From Gordonia sp. OPL2 (lineage in GTDB: Bacteria > Actinomycetota > Actinomycetes > Mycobacteriales > Mycobacteriaceae): a DNA stretch of 64,000 bases. The translations under genes and the position numbers were made by a program. Positions 34,617 through 42,787 of this stretch are shown here, one piece after another. How positions within the stretch are numbered: position 1 is the first letter of the stretch; every line of letters begins with the position of its first letter. The DNA is taken from contig NZ_RKME01000019.1 in NCBI RefSeq assembly GCF_003797825.1, positions 45,025 to 109,024 on the forward strand, written 5' to 3'. The notes under the pieces are model-generated. The model saw only the letters and a program-made list of their open reading frames with translations. It was not told where the DNA came from and ran no database searches.

Positions 34617-35773
34617 TGCTGATACCCCAATCGTTTTGCAGCGAGACCGGAGAGGATCTCGGTGGTCCCACCTCCGATGCCGATGATGCGCATGTCGCGG
34701 TACTGCCGTTCCACCTCGGTGCCCGTCATGTAACCGAGCCCCCCGAAAAGCTGCACGGCCTTGTCGGCCACCCATTCCCCCGTCTCGACGGCGGTGTTCT
34801 TCGCGAAACAGACCTCGGCGATGAGGTCGTCGTCGGAACTCACCTTCCGCTCGACGACCGCGCGGGTGTAGGTCCGTGCGATGTCGATGCGGCGAGCCAT
34901 CTCGGTGACAGAGTCCTGCACCGACTGCCGGGCGATGAGCGGCTTACCGAACGTCTGCCGCTCCCGCACCCAGGCAAGGGTGAGGTCGAGGCAACGCTGG
35001 GCGCTCGCGTATGCCTGCACGGCGAGACCGGAGCGTTCGGTGACGAAGGCGGCGGCGATCTGGACGAATCCGGAGTTCTCGGCGCCGACGAGGTTGCTCA
35101 CCGGGACACGGACATCGGTGAACGACAGCTCCGCCGTGTCCGAACTGCGCCAGCCCATCTTGTCGAGTTTGCGCGTGACGGTGAAACCCGGCGTGTCCTT
35201 CTCGATCACGAGGAGGGACACACCTGCCGCTCCCGGGCCACCGGTGCGTACCGCGGTGACGACGAAGTCGGCACGGACCGCGGACGTGATGTAGGTCTTG
35301 GCGCCGTTGACGACGTAGTGGTCACCGTCGCGCACCGCGGAGGTCCGCAGGTGGCCGACATCGCTTCCGCCATCGGGTTCAGTGATGGCCAGGCTGCCGA
35401 TCTTCTCACCGGCCAGGGTCGGTCGGACCCACCGGTCGATCTGATCCGGATCGCCGGCACCGATCAGGTGCGGCAACGCGATTCCGTGTGTGAACAGTGA
35501 CGCGTAGACACCACCCGCGGCTCCCGCGTAGTGGAGTTCCTCGCCGAGGATCGTGGCATCGACGAGGTCGCCGCCCGAACCGCCCACATCCTCGGGAATG
35601 CCCAGACCGAACAGGCCCAGCTTCGCGGCCTCACGGTGCAGCTCACGCGGGATCAGGCCGTCGCGCTCCCAGTCGTCCTGATGGGGCAGCACATGGCGTT
35701 CGACGAATCCACGGACCGTGGAACGCAATTCCCTGCGTTCCGGAGTCTCCCACACGGGGTTCGTGATCGGCAC
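34613..35773 (-). CDS. fadE13: acyl-CoA dehydrogenase (FadE13-like)
   Basis: A 386-residue FAD enzyme starting with GTG (AAGGAGAG upstream), sharing one base with the AtuA-like stop (TAGTG). LAITEPDGGSD (about 128-138) and FGGLGY are family signatures. The C-terminal EGT Glu is replaced (GIGGGTTEI), while Glu246 (TERSGLAV) occupies the helix-G position used by isovaleryl-CoA dehydrogenase. It likely introduces the alpha,beta double bond that the carboxylase needs, on a beta-methylated acyl-CoA such as citronellyl-CoA or isovaleryl-CoA. Confidence 0.88.
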   Translation of the reverse strand: MPITNPVWETPERRELRSTVRGFVERHVLPHQDDWERDGLIPRELHREAAKLGLFGLGIPEDVGGSGGDLVDATILGEELHYAGAAGGVYASLFTHGIALPHLIGAGDPDQIDRWVRPTLAGEKIGSLAITEPDGGSDVGHLRTSAVRDGDHYVVNGAKTYITSAVRADFVVTAVRTGGPGAAGVSLLVIEKDTPGFTVTRKLDKMGWRSSDTAELSFTDVRVPVSNLVGAENSGFVQIAAAFVTERSGLAVQAYASAQRCLDLTLAWVRERQTFGKPLIARQSVQDSVTEMARRIDIARTYTRAVVERKVSSDDDLIAEVCFAKNTAVETGEWVADKAVQLFGGLGYMTGTEVERQYRDMRIIGIGGGTTEILSGLAAKRLGYQQ

Positions 35774-37512
35774 TAGCTCTCCTTCTGTGTCGTGAAGGCC
35801 ATGGGAATCGGTACCGGTCGCGAACGGAGCCACTCCCCCATCCCCTTCGCCTGCGGGTCGAACCGGACGTTCTCGGCGACGCCGCGCCCGAGCACTCCGT
35901 CGATGACGAAGTTCACCGCATTCAGGTTGGCGAGGCGGTGGCGGCGGACCGGCAGATCGGCCACCTCGGGCAGCAGACGCTTGAGCAGGGCGACGTCGAG
36001 CGTCGCGTCCAGCCAGGCGAAGTGTTCCGGATTGCGCACCCACACACCGATGTTGGCGCTGCCGCCCTTGTCCCCGCTGCGCGCACCGGCCACGGTGCCC
36101 AATGGCAGCGAGACCATCGGGCCCCAGTCGGTCGACATCTCGACGGGCTCGTCCGTGCGGTCGTCGGGGACCTCGGTGCGCAGCGGACTCGGCGGGATCC
36201 GTTCGACGACACCGGTGTGCAGCGCCACGCGGTGGTCGACGTCCTCGGCGTCGACGTACCCGGGCTCGAAGACCCCGTATGGGGTGCCACTGCCCGGCGG
36301 TGAGGTCATCGTGAAACCGGGGTAGCTCGCCAATGCCAGTTCGACGGCCGTCGCGGAGAACGCGCGACCGACCTTCTTGGCATCCGGATCCCGGACGACA
36401 CATCGCAGGAGTGCGCTGGCCTGCTCCTCGGTCTGTGCGTCGGCCCGGTCGAGTCGCGACAGTTCCCAGTCCACCTCGGCGGGTGCAGTCGGCAGGGCGG
36501 CGGTGAACTGCTCCTTGAACAGCTCTGCCTTCGCCTCGATATCGAGCCCGGTGAGGATGAGTGTGATCTCGTTGCGGACGCCGGCGAGATGGTTGAGCGA
36601 CACCTTGGTGGTCGTCGGCGGAGCCTCACCACGAACACCGGTGACCGACACACGATCCCGGCCCACCTGGGCGAGGTCGATCGTGTCGATCCGGGTGGTG
36701 ACGTCGGGTCCCAGGTATTGCGGTCCGCCCACCTCGTAGAGCAACTGAGCGGTCACCGTACCGACCGTCACCGCGCCACCGGTCCCCTCGTGTTTGGTGA
36801 TCACGGACGTACCGTCGGCGGAGACCTCCGCGATGGGGAATCCCAGATGTCCCATCGTGTCGATCTCGGTGAAGAAGGAGTAGTTGCCGCCGGTCGCCTG
36901 GGCACCACACTCGATGATGTGGCCCGCGACGACGGCACCGGCGAGTGCGTCGAGATCGTGATGGGTCCAGTCGAACGCACTGGCCGCGGGGCCGACGGTG
37001 AGCGAGGCGTCGGTCACCCGTCCGGTCACCACGATCTCGGCACCGGCGTCGAGTGCGGTCTTGATCCCGAACGCGCCGAGGTAGGCGTTGGCCGTCAGCG
37101 GTGTGCCCAGTCCGAGATCGGCGGCGCGGTCGACGAGGTCGTCGCCGTCGACGAACGCGATGTCGACGCCGACGCCGAGGTTCTCAGCGAGTTCGCGCAA
37201 CGCAACGGTCAGCCCGTGTGGATTGAGTCCGCCGGCGTTGGTGACGATCCGGACGCCCTTGTCGATGGCCAGGCCGAGACATTCCTCCATCTGCCGGAGA
37301 AATGTCTTGGCGTAGCCCGACTTCGGGTCCTTCATCCGATCCCTGCCGAGGATCAGCATGGTGAGTTCGGCGAGATAGTCACCGGTGAGGTAGTCGAGTT
37401 CACCGCCCTCGAGCATCTCGCGGACCGCCGCGAACCGATCGCCGTAGAAGCCCGATGCGTTGCCGATCCGGACGATGCCGCCGGTGGGGTCTTGTGCGCT
37501 GGTGCCGGTCAC
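35773..37512 (-). CDS. AtuA-like (DUF1446) acyclic terpene utilisation protein
   Basis: A 579-residue protein from a GTG overlapping the upstream stop (GTGA). The N-terminal DUF1446 domain begins IVRIGNASGFYGDR and includes NAGGLNPHG and GRVTDASLTVGPA; the C-terminal domain (from about residue 465) has RSGDKGGSANIGVWVRN, the AtuA-like fold. AtuA is essential for citronellol/geraniol growth in Pseudomonas but has no settled reaction. Its presence beside a biotin-dependent carboxylase is the main clue that this operon treats isoprenoid acyl-CoAs. Confidence 0.9.
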   Translation of the reverse strand: MTGTSAQDPTGGIVRIGNASGFYGDRFAAVREMLEGGELDYLTGDYLAELTMLILGRDRMKDPKSGYAKTFLRQMEECLGLAIDKGVRIVTNAGGLNPHGLTVALRELAENLGVGVDIAFVDGDDLVDRAADLGLGTPLTANAYLGAFGIKTALDAGAEIVVTGRVTDASLTVGPAASAFDWTHHDLDALAGAVVAGHIIECGAQATGGNYSFFTEIDTMGHLGFPIAEVSADGTSVITKHEGTGGAVTVGTVTAQLLYEVGGPQYLGPDVTTRIDTIDLAQVGRDRVSVTGVRGEAPPTTTKVSLNHLAGVRNEITLILTGLDIEAKAELFKEQFTAALPTAPAEVDWELSRLDRADAQTEEQASALLRCVVRDPDAKKVGRAFSATAVELALASYPGFTMTSPPGSGTPYGVFEPGYVDAEDVDHRVALHTGVVERIPPSPLRTEVPDDRTDEPVEMSTDWGPMVSLPLGTVAGARSGDKGGSANIGVWVRNPEHFAWLDATLDVALLKRLLPEVADLPVRRHRLANLNAVNFVIDGVLGRGVAENVRFDPQAKGMGEWLRSRPVPIPMAFTTQKES

Positions 37513-38318
37513 CGTCGGCTCGCCTCCGCTCCGTCGCGTCGGGGTTCTCGGCCGGCCCCGGGTGGCCCCGCGAAGGACTGTGCGATCCCCGTCCACCGGT
37601 GCGCCTCGGCTCCGACGATGTCGAGGTCCAGGTCGGCGATCGCCCGTCGCTGGGTCACCAACTGACAGAAGTCGACGGCGGTGCCGCGGATCACGTCGGC
37701 CGCGTCGTCGGGTCCCCACGTCCAGAGTTCGCCCGACGGCGCGGTGATCTCGTAGCGGAAGGGTTCGGTGGGAGCGGTCAGCCCGTTGACCATGTACGCG
37801 AAGTCGCGGGTGCGGACGCCGATGTGTACGACGCCCTTGATCCGGTCGGTGGCCGCGCGCGTGACGCCGAATGCGTCCGCGACGTCGAGGCCGTGCGCCC
37901 AGGTCTCCATCAGCCGGGCCGTGGCCATCGAGGCCGCCGACATCGGAGGTCCGAACCACGGGATCTTCACTCCGTCGGGTACATCGCGCAGTGCGTCGGC
38001 CAGTGCAGCACGGGCGTCGCGCCAGTCCGCGAGGATCTGCGCGGGAGGTGCGGCGGCTGCCCGCTCGGCCGCGGCGTCGACGAATCCGGCCGGGTTCGTC
38101 GCGCCGTCCTCGAGCACAGCCGCAAAACCGTCCGCATCCGTCGCTGCGATCGCGGCGACCTTGTCCGTCCAGGCGAGATGGCCTATCTGATGGGCGACGG
38201 TCCATCCCGGCGCCGGTGTGAGCATCCTCCACCCATCGTCGTCCAGCGCCGCCACCAGCGCATCGAGCTCCCCCGACTCGTCGGTCAGATCCGCCACGAG
38301 TCCGTCCACGATCGACAT
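37509..38318 (-). CDS. TIGR03084-family (DinB/MDMPI-like) protein
   Basis: About 269 residues from MSIVDGLVAD. An earlier ATG would place the operon palindrome inside the gene, so it is unlikely. GWTVAHQIGHLAWTD (about 39-53) and a later METWAHGLDVADA carry His residues of the mycothiol-dependent-isomerase/DinB metal-binding fold. Members of this family commonly precede AtuA-like genes in actinobacteria. A metal- or mycothiol-dependent step is likely, but the reaction is unknown. It is the first gene of the eight-gene operon. Confidence 0.8.
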   Translation of the reverse strand: MSIVDGLVADLTDESGELDALVAALDDDGWRMLTPAPGWTVAHQIGHLAWTDKVAAIAATDADGFAAVLEDGATNPAGFVDAAAERAAAAPPAQILADWRDARAALADALRDVPDGVKIPWFGPPMSAASMATARLMETWAHGLDVADAFGVTRAATDRIKGVVHIGVRTRDFAYMVNGLTAPTEPFRYEITAPSGELWTWGPDDAADVIRGTAVDFCQLVTQRRAIADLDLDIVGAEAHRWTGIAQSFAGPPGAGREPRRDGAEASRR

Positions 38319-38350
38319 GCGATCAGGGTCACACACACCGTCGGAAAAAT

Positions 38351-38366
38351 CAATCATGCATGATTG
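38351..38366. promoter_or_regulatory. 16-bp perfect palindrome at the carboxylase operon head
   Basis: CAATCATGCATGATTG is a perfect palindrome; flanking bases extend it to 24 bp with one mismatched pair. It lies 32 bp before the first gene's ATG, in an A/T-rich patch of otherwise GC-rich sequence. It is the best operator candidate for the TetR protein encoded at the operon's end. Confidence 0.75.
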
Positions 38367-38393
38367 TTTTACCGGCGGCCGTGCCCCGTACTC

Positions 38394-38450
38394 GCCGACC
38401 GTGCCCAACTTTTCGCCGACCGGGCCCAACTTTTCGCCGACCGTGCCCAC
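38394..38450. repeat. 21-bp tandem repeat, about 2.7 copies
   Basis: Units GCCGACCG(T/G)GCCCAACTTTTC run at 38394-38414 and 38415-38435, with a partial third to 38450. They lie between the operon palindrome and the convergent end of the thioesterase gene. Function is unknown; it may be a slipped-strand expansion or a protein-binding array. Confidence 0.8.
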
Positions 38451-38481
38451 CGACCGGGCCGGCCACCACGGGCCGCGACAG

Positions 38482-39414
38482 TCAGCGATAGAGGACGTCG
38501 GCCGTCGCTCGACTGAGCAGCATCCCGTCGTGCGCGGTCATCGTCGCGTCGAAGGACGCGATCCGGCGTCCGACCTTGATCGGGACGACATCGACGATCA
38601 CGTTGTCGCCCTGCACCGCCGGAGACCGCAGGAACCCGATGGCGAGATCACCGAGCTGATAGTCGATCCCGGCCGCGGCGTTTGCCTGCCCTGCAAATGA
38701 GCACGCCGCGGCGGTGATCGCCGCGATCACTCCCCCGTGCATCGTGCCGAACACATTGCCCATCCACGGTTCGGTCGTCGCGGTGAATCGAATCCCGACC
38801 GTGCGCCCGTGGGTGACCGGTTCGACGACACCGTTGAGCAATTCGGTCAGCGGCCCGGCACTGCGGACACCGATCGCGATCTGTTCGACGATCTGGCGGC
38901 CGCTCAGTGACGGTTCGATGGCGGCCGGCAGCTCCACCGGCGCCCCGCCGGAATGCTCGGACGCCAGGCCAACGCCACGCCCCGTCGACGGATCGTTCGC
39001 GAACGTCCGCCCTACGGCGACGTTGCGAGCGGAACCGGAGCTGCACAGCGTTCCGGTCGAGGTGGTGATGTCCACGCGCGTCGTGCCGAACCCGTCGTCG
39101 TGCATGAGCAGCTCTGCGGTCCCGGTGACCACATCTCCGACGGCGACGTGCCCCTGCATCGACATCGAGAGCCGGGCCTGGACGCACGGCGATCCGTGCG
39201 GACCGGAGCGGAAGAACGGGAGTCCGCCGAGGTGATCGAACAGGACTGCGAGGGCCGGCATGTCGATGCGCCCGCGGTGATCGGTGAATCGGGGGCCGAG
39301 TTGCTGTTCGGCGGTCACGACGCCGGGTCGCGGGGCGAGGACGTTCCCGATGCCGAACGCCGTGACCGGATCGTGCAGTGCCGCACGTTCCATCTGCGTC
39401 GAATCCTCCATCAT
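38482..39414 (-). CDS. double-hotdog thioesterase (PaaI-like)
   Basis: About 310 residues from MMEDSTQMER (AGGGG upstream). Two hotdog domains are seen; the second (about 190-310) has GNVFGTMHGGVIAAITAAACS, the PaaI-type acyl-CoA thioesterase signature with catalytic acidic/polar residues nearby. The first half (LSMSMQGHVAVGDVVTGTAE) is a degenerate copy. Such enzymes hydrolyse acyl-CoA esters and free CoA. It is not in the carboxylase operon but ends 30 bp past the tandem repeat; it may trim CoA esters of that pathway or of the neighbouring fadD17 pathway. Confidence 0.8.
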   Translation of the reverse strand: MMEDSTQMERAALHDPVTAFGIGNVLAPRPGVVTAEQQLGPRFTDHRGRIDMPALAVLFDHLGGLPFFRSGPHGSPCVQARLSMSMQGHVAVGDVVTGTAELLMHDDGFGTTRVDITTSTGTLCSSGSARNVAVGRTFANDPSTGRGVGLASEHSGGAPVELPAAIEPSLSGRQIVEQIAIGVRSAGPLTELLNGVVEPVTHGRTVGIRFTATTEPWMGNVFGTMHGGVIAAITAAACSFAGQANAAAGIDYQLGDLAIGFLRSPAVQGDNVIVDVVPIKVGRRIASFDATMTAHDGMLLSRATADVLYR

Positions 39415-39596
39415 GCCTGCGCACCCCTCTGTCGAACCGGTCCTCGTGCCACGACCATCCAAGCACCCGGACGGGGAGGCCGCCGATCGGCCCTCGGCGT
39501 CTCGGATACGTAACAGAACCCGCGGCCCGCTTCACGACCGGCGCCGATTCGGACACGCTGTGATCTGGGAGAACCGTCGACTCGAAGGAGTGCCCG

Positions 39597-40067
39597 ATGC
39601 TCGTGTCTCGTCGATCTGTCCGGAGGTCCGCCTGTGCCGCCGCCATCGTGGGAGCTGCGGCGACCACCGCGCTGTCGGCCGGCGTCGCCGACGCCGCGCC
39701 CCGCGCGCTGCGCGTCGACCAGGTGCCCAATGTCGGGATCACGGTGGGCCCGAGCGGCATCTCCGGCGGATTCGCCGCCAACGTGGCGGCCACCGCCACG
39801 TCGACCGGCACGACACGACTGGGCCTGCAACCGATCGCCGGCGCCTGCACCGGCAGCCTGAGACAAGCACGCGTCGGGGTCACCTGGCGCAACGAGCGAA
39901 CCAATCGCACCGATGACGCGGTCTTCCCGGTATGCACGGCCGGCAAGCCCGGCCCCGGCGTGGAGGCGGTGACCGGGACGGGCCGCATCTCGTTCACCAC
40001 CACCATCATCGGTCGCACGGATCAGGCCTTCACGGTGATACCCGGGACCGGATTCTTCTTCCGCTGA
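39597..40067 (+). CDS. small secreted protein, unknown
   Basis: A 156-residue protein with a signal peptide (basic RRSVRRS, Ala-rich core, probable cleavage ADA-AP at about residue 33). The mature part of about 120 residues is Gly/Thr/Val-rich with two Cys (CTGS, VCTAG) that may form a disulphide, suggesting a beta-sandwich. GAAGGAG precedes the ATG. No recognised family. It lies between the thioesterase gene and fadD17 and has its own short upstream region. Confidence 0.65.
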   Translation: MLVSRRSVRRSACAAAIVGAAATTALSAGVADAAPRALRVDQVPNVGITVGPSGISGGFAANVAATATSTGTTRLGLQPIAGACTGSLRQARVGVTWRNERTNRTDDAVFPVCTAGKPGPGVEAVTGTGRISFTTTIIGRTDQAFTVIPGTGFFFR

Positions 40068-40108
40068 TCCGGTCCAGAGCCGGCTCAGTAGACATTTTTC
40101 AGAATCTG

Positions 40109-40138
40109 TTCACAAGAAACGAGAACACGTTCTACAGT
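40109..40138 (+). promoter_or_regulatory. fadD17 promoter with KstR-like operator
   Basis: TTCACA (40109-40114), an 18-nt spacer and TACAGT (40133-40138) form a promoter; the GTG at 40146 is 7 nt after the -10, so the message is probably leaderless. Between the two elements lies GAGAACACGTTCTAC (40121-40135), half-sites AGAAC/GTTCT with 2 bp between. This fits the TNNAACNNGTTNNA-type site of KstR, the cholesterol-catabolism repressor, and its position would block RNA polymerase. Confidence 0.8.
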
Positions 40139-40145
40139 GGGTCGC

Positions 40146-41741
40146 GTGGCGGACACCGTGACCCAGCTCCTGCAGGAGCGTACGAACGACGACAACCTGG
40201 CGATCACCTATGAGGGTCGTGACTGGACCTGGCGGGAGTACATCGCCGATGCCGAGCGGATGGCCGCTGCCGTCCTCGGTGTGGCAGATCGGAATCGGCC
40301 GATGCACATCGGCACGCTCCTCGGCAACACCCCCGACATGCTCCTGGCGCTGGCCGCCGGCGCCCTCGGCGGCTACGTGACGGTCGGCGTGAACAACACC
40401 CGCCGAGGCGAGGGACTGGCCGCCGACATCGTGCGCGCCGACTGTCAGGTCCTGATCACCGACGCCGACCACCGCCCCCTCCTCGACGGGCTCGACCTGC
40501 CGGGCGTCACGATCCTGGACACCTCCACCGCGACCTGGGACCAGCTGATCGCGAATGCCGGTGACCTGGTGCCACATTCGGTACCGACCGCCGTCGACAC
40601 CTTCATGCTCATCTTCACGTCCGGCACCAGCGGCAATCCCAAGCCGGTGCAGTTCGCGCACATGATGATCCCGTTCGCCGGCCCCGTCCTCGCCGAGAAG
40701 TACGAGGTCGGGCCCGGAGACGTCTGCTATCTGTCGATGCCGCTGTTCCATTCGGCCGCCCTGATGGGTGGTTACTGCGTGGCCCTCTGCGGAGGAGCCG
40801 CCATTGCGCCGGCGAAGTTCTCCGCCTCGACCTTCCTCGACGACATCCGTCGGTACAACGCGACCTACATGAACTATGTCGGCAAACCGCTGGCCTACAT
40901 TCTGGCCACCGAGGAGAAGGCCGACGACATCGACAACCCGCTGCGTGTGGCGTTCGGCAACGAGGCCACCGACCGCGACATCAACGAGTTCTCCCGACGT
41001 TTCGGGTGCACCGTCTGGGATGGGTTCGGTTCCACCGAACTCGCGATCATCATCACCCGTGAACCGGGAACGCCGGAGGGCTCGATCGGCAAGGGCTTTC
41101 CCAATGTCGCCGTGTACAACTCCGACACGCTGACCGAATGCCCCCGCGCCGAGTTCGACGAGAACGGCGCCCTGTCCAACGCCGACGCCGCCATCGGCGA
41201 ATTGGTGAACATCGACGGCGCCGGGATGTTCATGGGCTATTACAACGACGCCGACGCGACCAGCGAGCGGATGCGGCACGGGATGTACTGGTCCGGCGAC
41301 CTGGCCTACAAGGACACCGACGACTGGATCTACCTGGCCGGACGGACCGGCGACTGGATGCGCGTCGACGGCGAGAACCTCGCAGCCGGGCCGATCGAAC
41401 GAATCCTGCTGCGACTGCCCGAGATCAACCGGGTGGCGATCTACGCGGTCCCCGACGAGCACGTCGGCGACGCGGTGATGGCGGCCGTCGTCCTGCAGGA
41501 CGACGCCGTCCTCACCCCGGAATCCCTGTCGGCGCAACTCGCCGCTCAGGCCGACCTGTCCCCCAAGGCGTGGCCACGATTCGTGCGCATCGCCGACGAC
41601 CTGCCGACGACGGCGACGAACAAGATCCTCAAGCGCGAGCTGAAGAAGCAGGGTCCCGTCGCAGGCGATGGCACCCTCTGGGTTCGCCAGGCGCGGTCGA
41701 CCGAGTACCGCGACGCGGCGGCGCCTGCCGCGACCGTGTGA
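40146..41741 (+). CDS. fadD17: FadD17-like acyl-CoA synthetase
   Basis: About 531 residues from a GTG (the leaderless position); a GTG three codons earlier is possible. FTSGTSGNPK (P-loop), YVGKPLAYILATEE, GNEATDRDINEF and GDLAYKD are ANL-enzyme blocks, and the middle region closely resembles M. tuberculosis FadD17 (Rv3506) from memory. It activates a steroid- or fatty-acid side chain to a CoA ester. The KstR-like operator supports a cholesterol-regulon role. The C-terminus contains the NKILKRELKK catalytic Lys. Confidence 0.85.
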   Translation: MADTVTQLLQERTNDDNLAITYEGRDWTWREYIADAERMAAAVLGVADRNRPMHIGTLLGNTPDMLLALAAGALGGYVTVGVNNTRRGEGLAADIVRADCQVLITDADHRPLLDGLDLPGVTILDTSTATWDQLIANAGDLVPHSVPTAVDTFMLIFTSGTSGNPKPVQFAHMMIPFAGPVLAEKYEVGPGDVCYLSMPLFHSAALMGGYCVALCGGAAIAPAKFSASTFLDDIRRYNATYMNYVGKPLAYILATEEKADDIDNPLRVAFGNEATDRDINEFSRRFGCTVWDGFGSTELAIIITREPGTPEGSIGKGFPNVAVYNSDTLTECPRAEFDENGALSNADAAIGELVNIDGAGMFMGYYNDADATSERMRHGMYWSGDLAYKDTDDWIYLAGRTGDWMRVDGENLAAGPIERILLRLPEINRVAIYAVPDEHVGDAVMAAVVLQDDAVLTPESLSAQLAAQADLSPKAWPRFVRIADDLPTTATNKILKRELKKQGPVAGDGTLWVRQARSTEYRDAAAPAATV

Positions 41742-42787
41742 TCCCCACCAATGTCGGGGAGCTCAGCGCTGCCTGGCTGTCGGACCTTCTGGGCGCCCGG
41801 TATCCGGATGTCGAGATCGATTCGATCACCGTCGAACCCGTCGGCTCGGGGCAGATGGCCGGGTCCTTCCGCATCACGCCCACCTACGCGACCACCGGGT
41901 CGGGGCCCGTCGGCGCGCCCGGAACGCTCGTCGCGAAACTCGCCATCGGCGAACGCTCCCAACGCGAATTCGCTGCGGGTGTCTTCCGCAACGAGGTGCT
42001 GTTCTATCAGCGCCTCGCCCCGACGGTGACGGTTCCGGTCCCGCGCTGCCACGGTTCGGTGATCTCCCCCGACAACACCGAATTCGTCCTGCTGCTCGAG
42101 GACATGGCACCCGCGGTGCAGGGCGATCAGATCGCGGGCTGCACTCCGCATCAGGCGCGGGCGGTGGCGGTCGCGGCGGCCGGACTGCACGCTCCGCGGT
42201 GGTGCGACGAATCATTGTTCGAGCTGCCCGGTCTGTCCCTGCCGGATCACGAGGACCGGGTGCTGATGGACTCGGTCCTCGAGCCGATGGCCGACGTGTT
42301 CCGCGCACGATTCCCCCTGACCGGACGAGAGGCAGCCACCGTCGACTGGCTGGTCGCGGAGGCAGGAGACTGGCTCGAGCGGACGCCGCAACGCTTCGCG
42401 CTCATCCACGGCGACCTTCGCATCGACAACGTGCTGTTCGGTCCCGACGGCTCGGTGACCGTCGTCGACTGGCAGACCATCACCGTAGGAAACGCGCTGC
42501 GCGACATCGCCTTCCTGCTCGCGACAAGTGTGTCCACCGAGGACCGGCGCACCGCCGAGCGTGACATCGTCAGCGCCTACCACACCGAACTGCGGAACCA
42601 GGGCGTCACCGACCACACCGTCGACGAGTGCTGGACGGACTACGTCGATTCCCTCATCCAGGCCCCGATGATCATCGTGTTCGGTTGCGCTGCAGCCATG
42701 CCGACCGAACGGGGCGACCGAATGTTCATGACGATGCTCGAGCGTGCAGCCGCAGCCATCGACGATCTGAATCCCGGTGTCCTGTGA
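41738..42787 (+). CDS. aminoglycoside phosphotransferase-like kinase
   Basis: A 349-residue protein from a GTG overlapping the fadD17 stop (GTGA); an ATG 4 codons later is possible. Protein-kinase-like fold: VAKLAIG (Lys), LIHGDLRIDNVLF (catalytic loop with Asp and Asn) and VVDWQTI (DFG-like Asp). This group resembles the EcKL/APH family, which phosphorylates small alcohols and, in insects, ecdysteroids. Placed between fadD17 and an SDR/epimerase it may phosphorylate a steroid or isoprenoid hydroxyl; antibiotic resistance is unlikely. Substrate not known. Confidence 0.78.
   Translation: MIPTNVGELSAAWLSDLLGARYPDVEIDSITVEPVGSGQMAGSFRITPTYATTGSGPVGAPGTLVAKLAIGERSQREFAAGVFRNEVLFYQRLAPTVTVPVPRCHGSVISPDNTEFVLLLEDMAPAVQGDQIAGCTPHQARAVAVAAAGLHAPRWCDESLFELPGLSLPDHEDRVLMDSVLEPMADVFRARFPLTGREAATVDWLVAEAGDWLERTPQRFALIHGDLRIDNVLFGPDGSVTVVDWQTITVGNALRDIAFLLATSVSTEDRRTAERDIVSAYHTELRNQGVTDHTVDECWTDYVDSLIQAPMIIVFGCAAAMPTERGDRMFMTMLERAAAAIDDLNPGVL

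Noticed and set aside
37512..38232. N-terminal extension of the AtuA-like protein
   Set aside because: It overlaps the TIGR03084 gene in another frame; the GTG at 37512 with a GTGA coupling is a better start.
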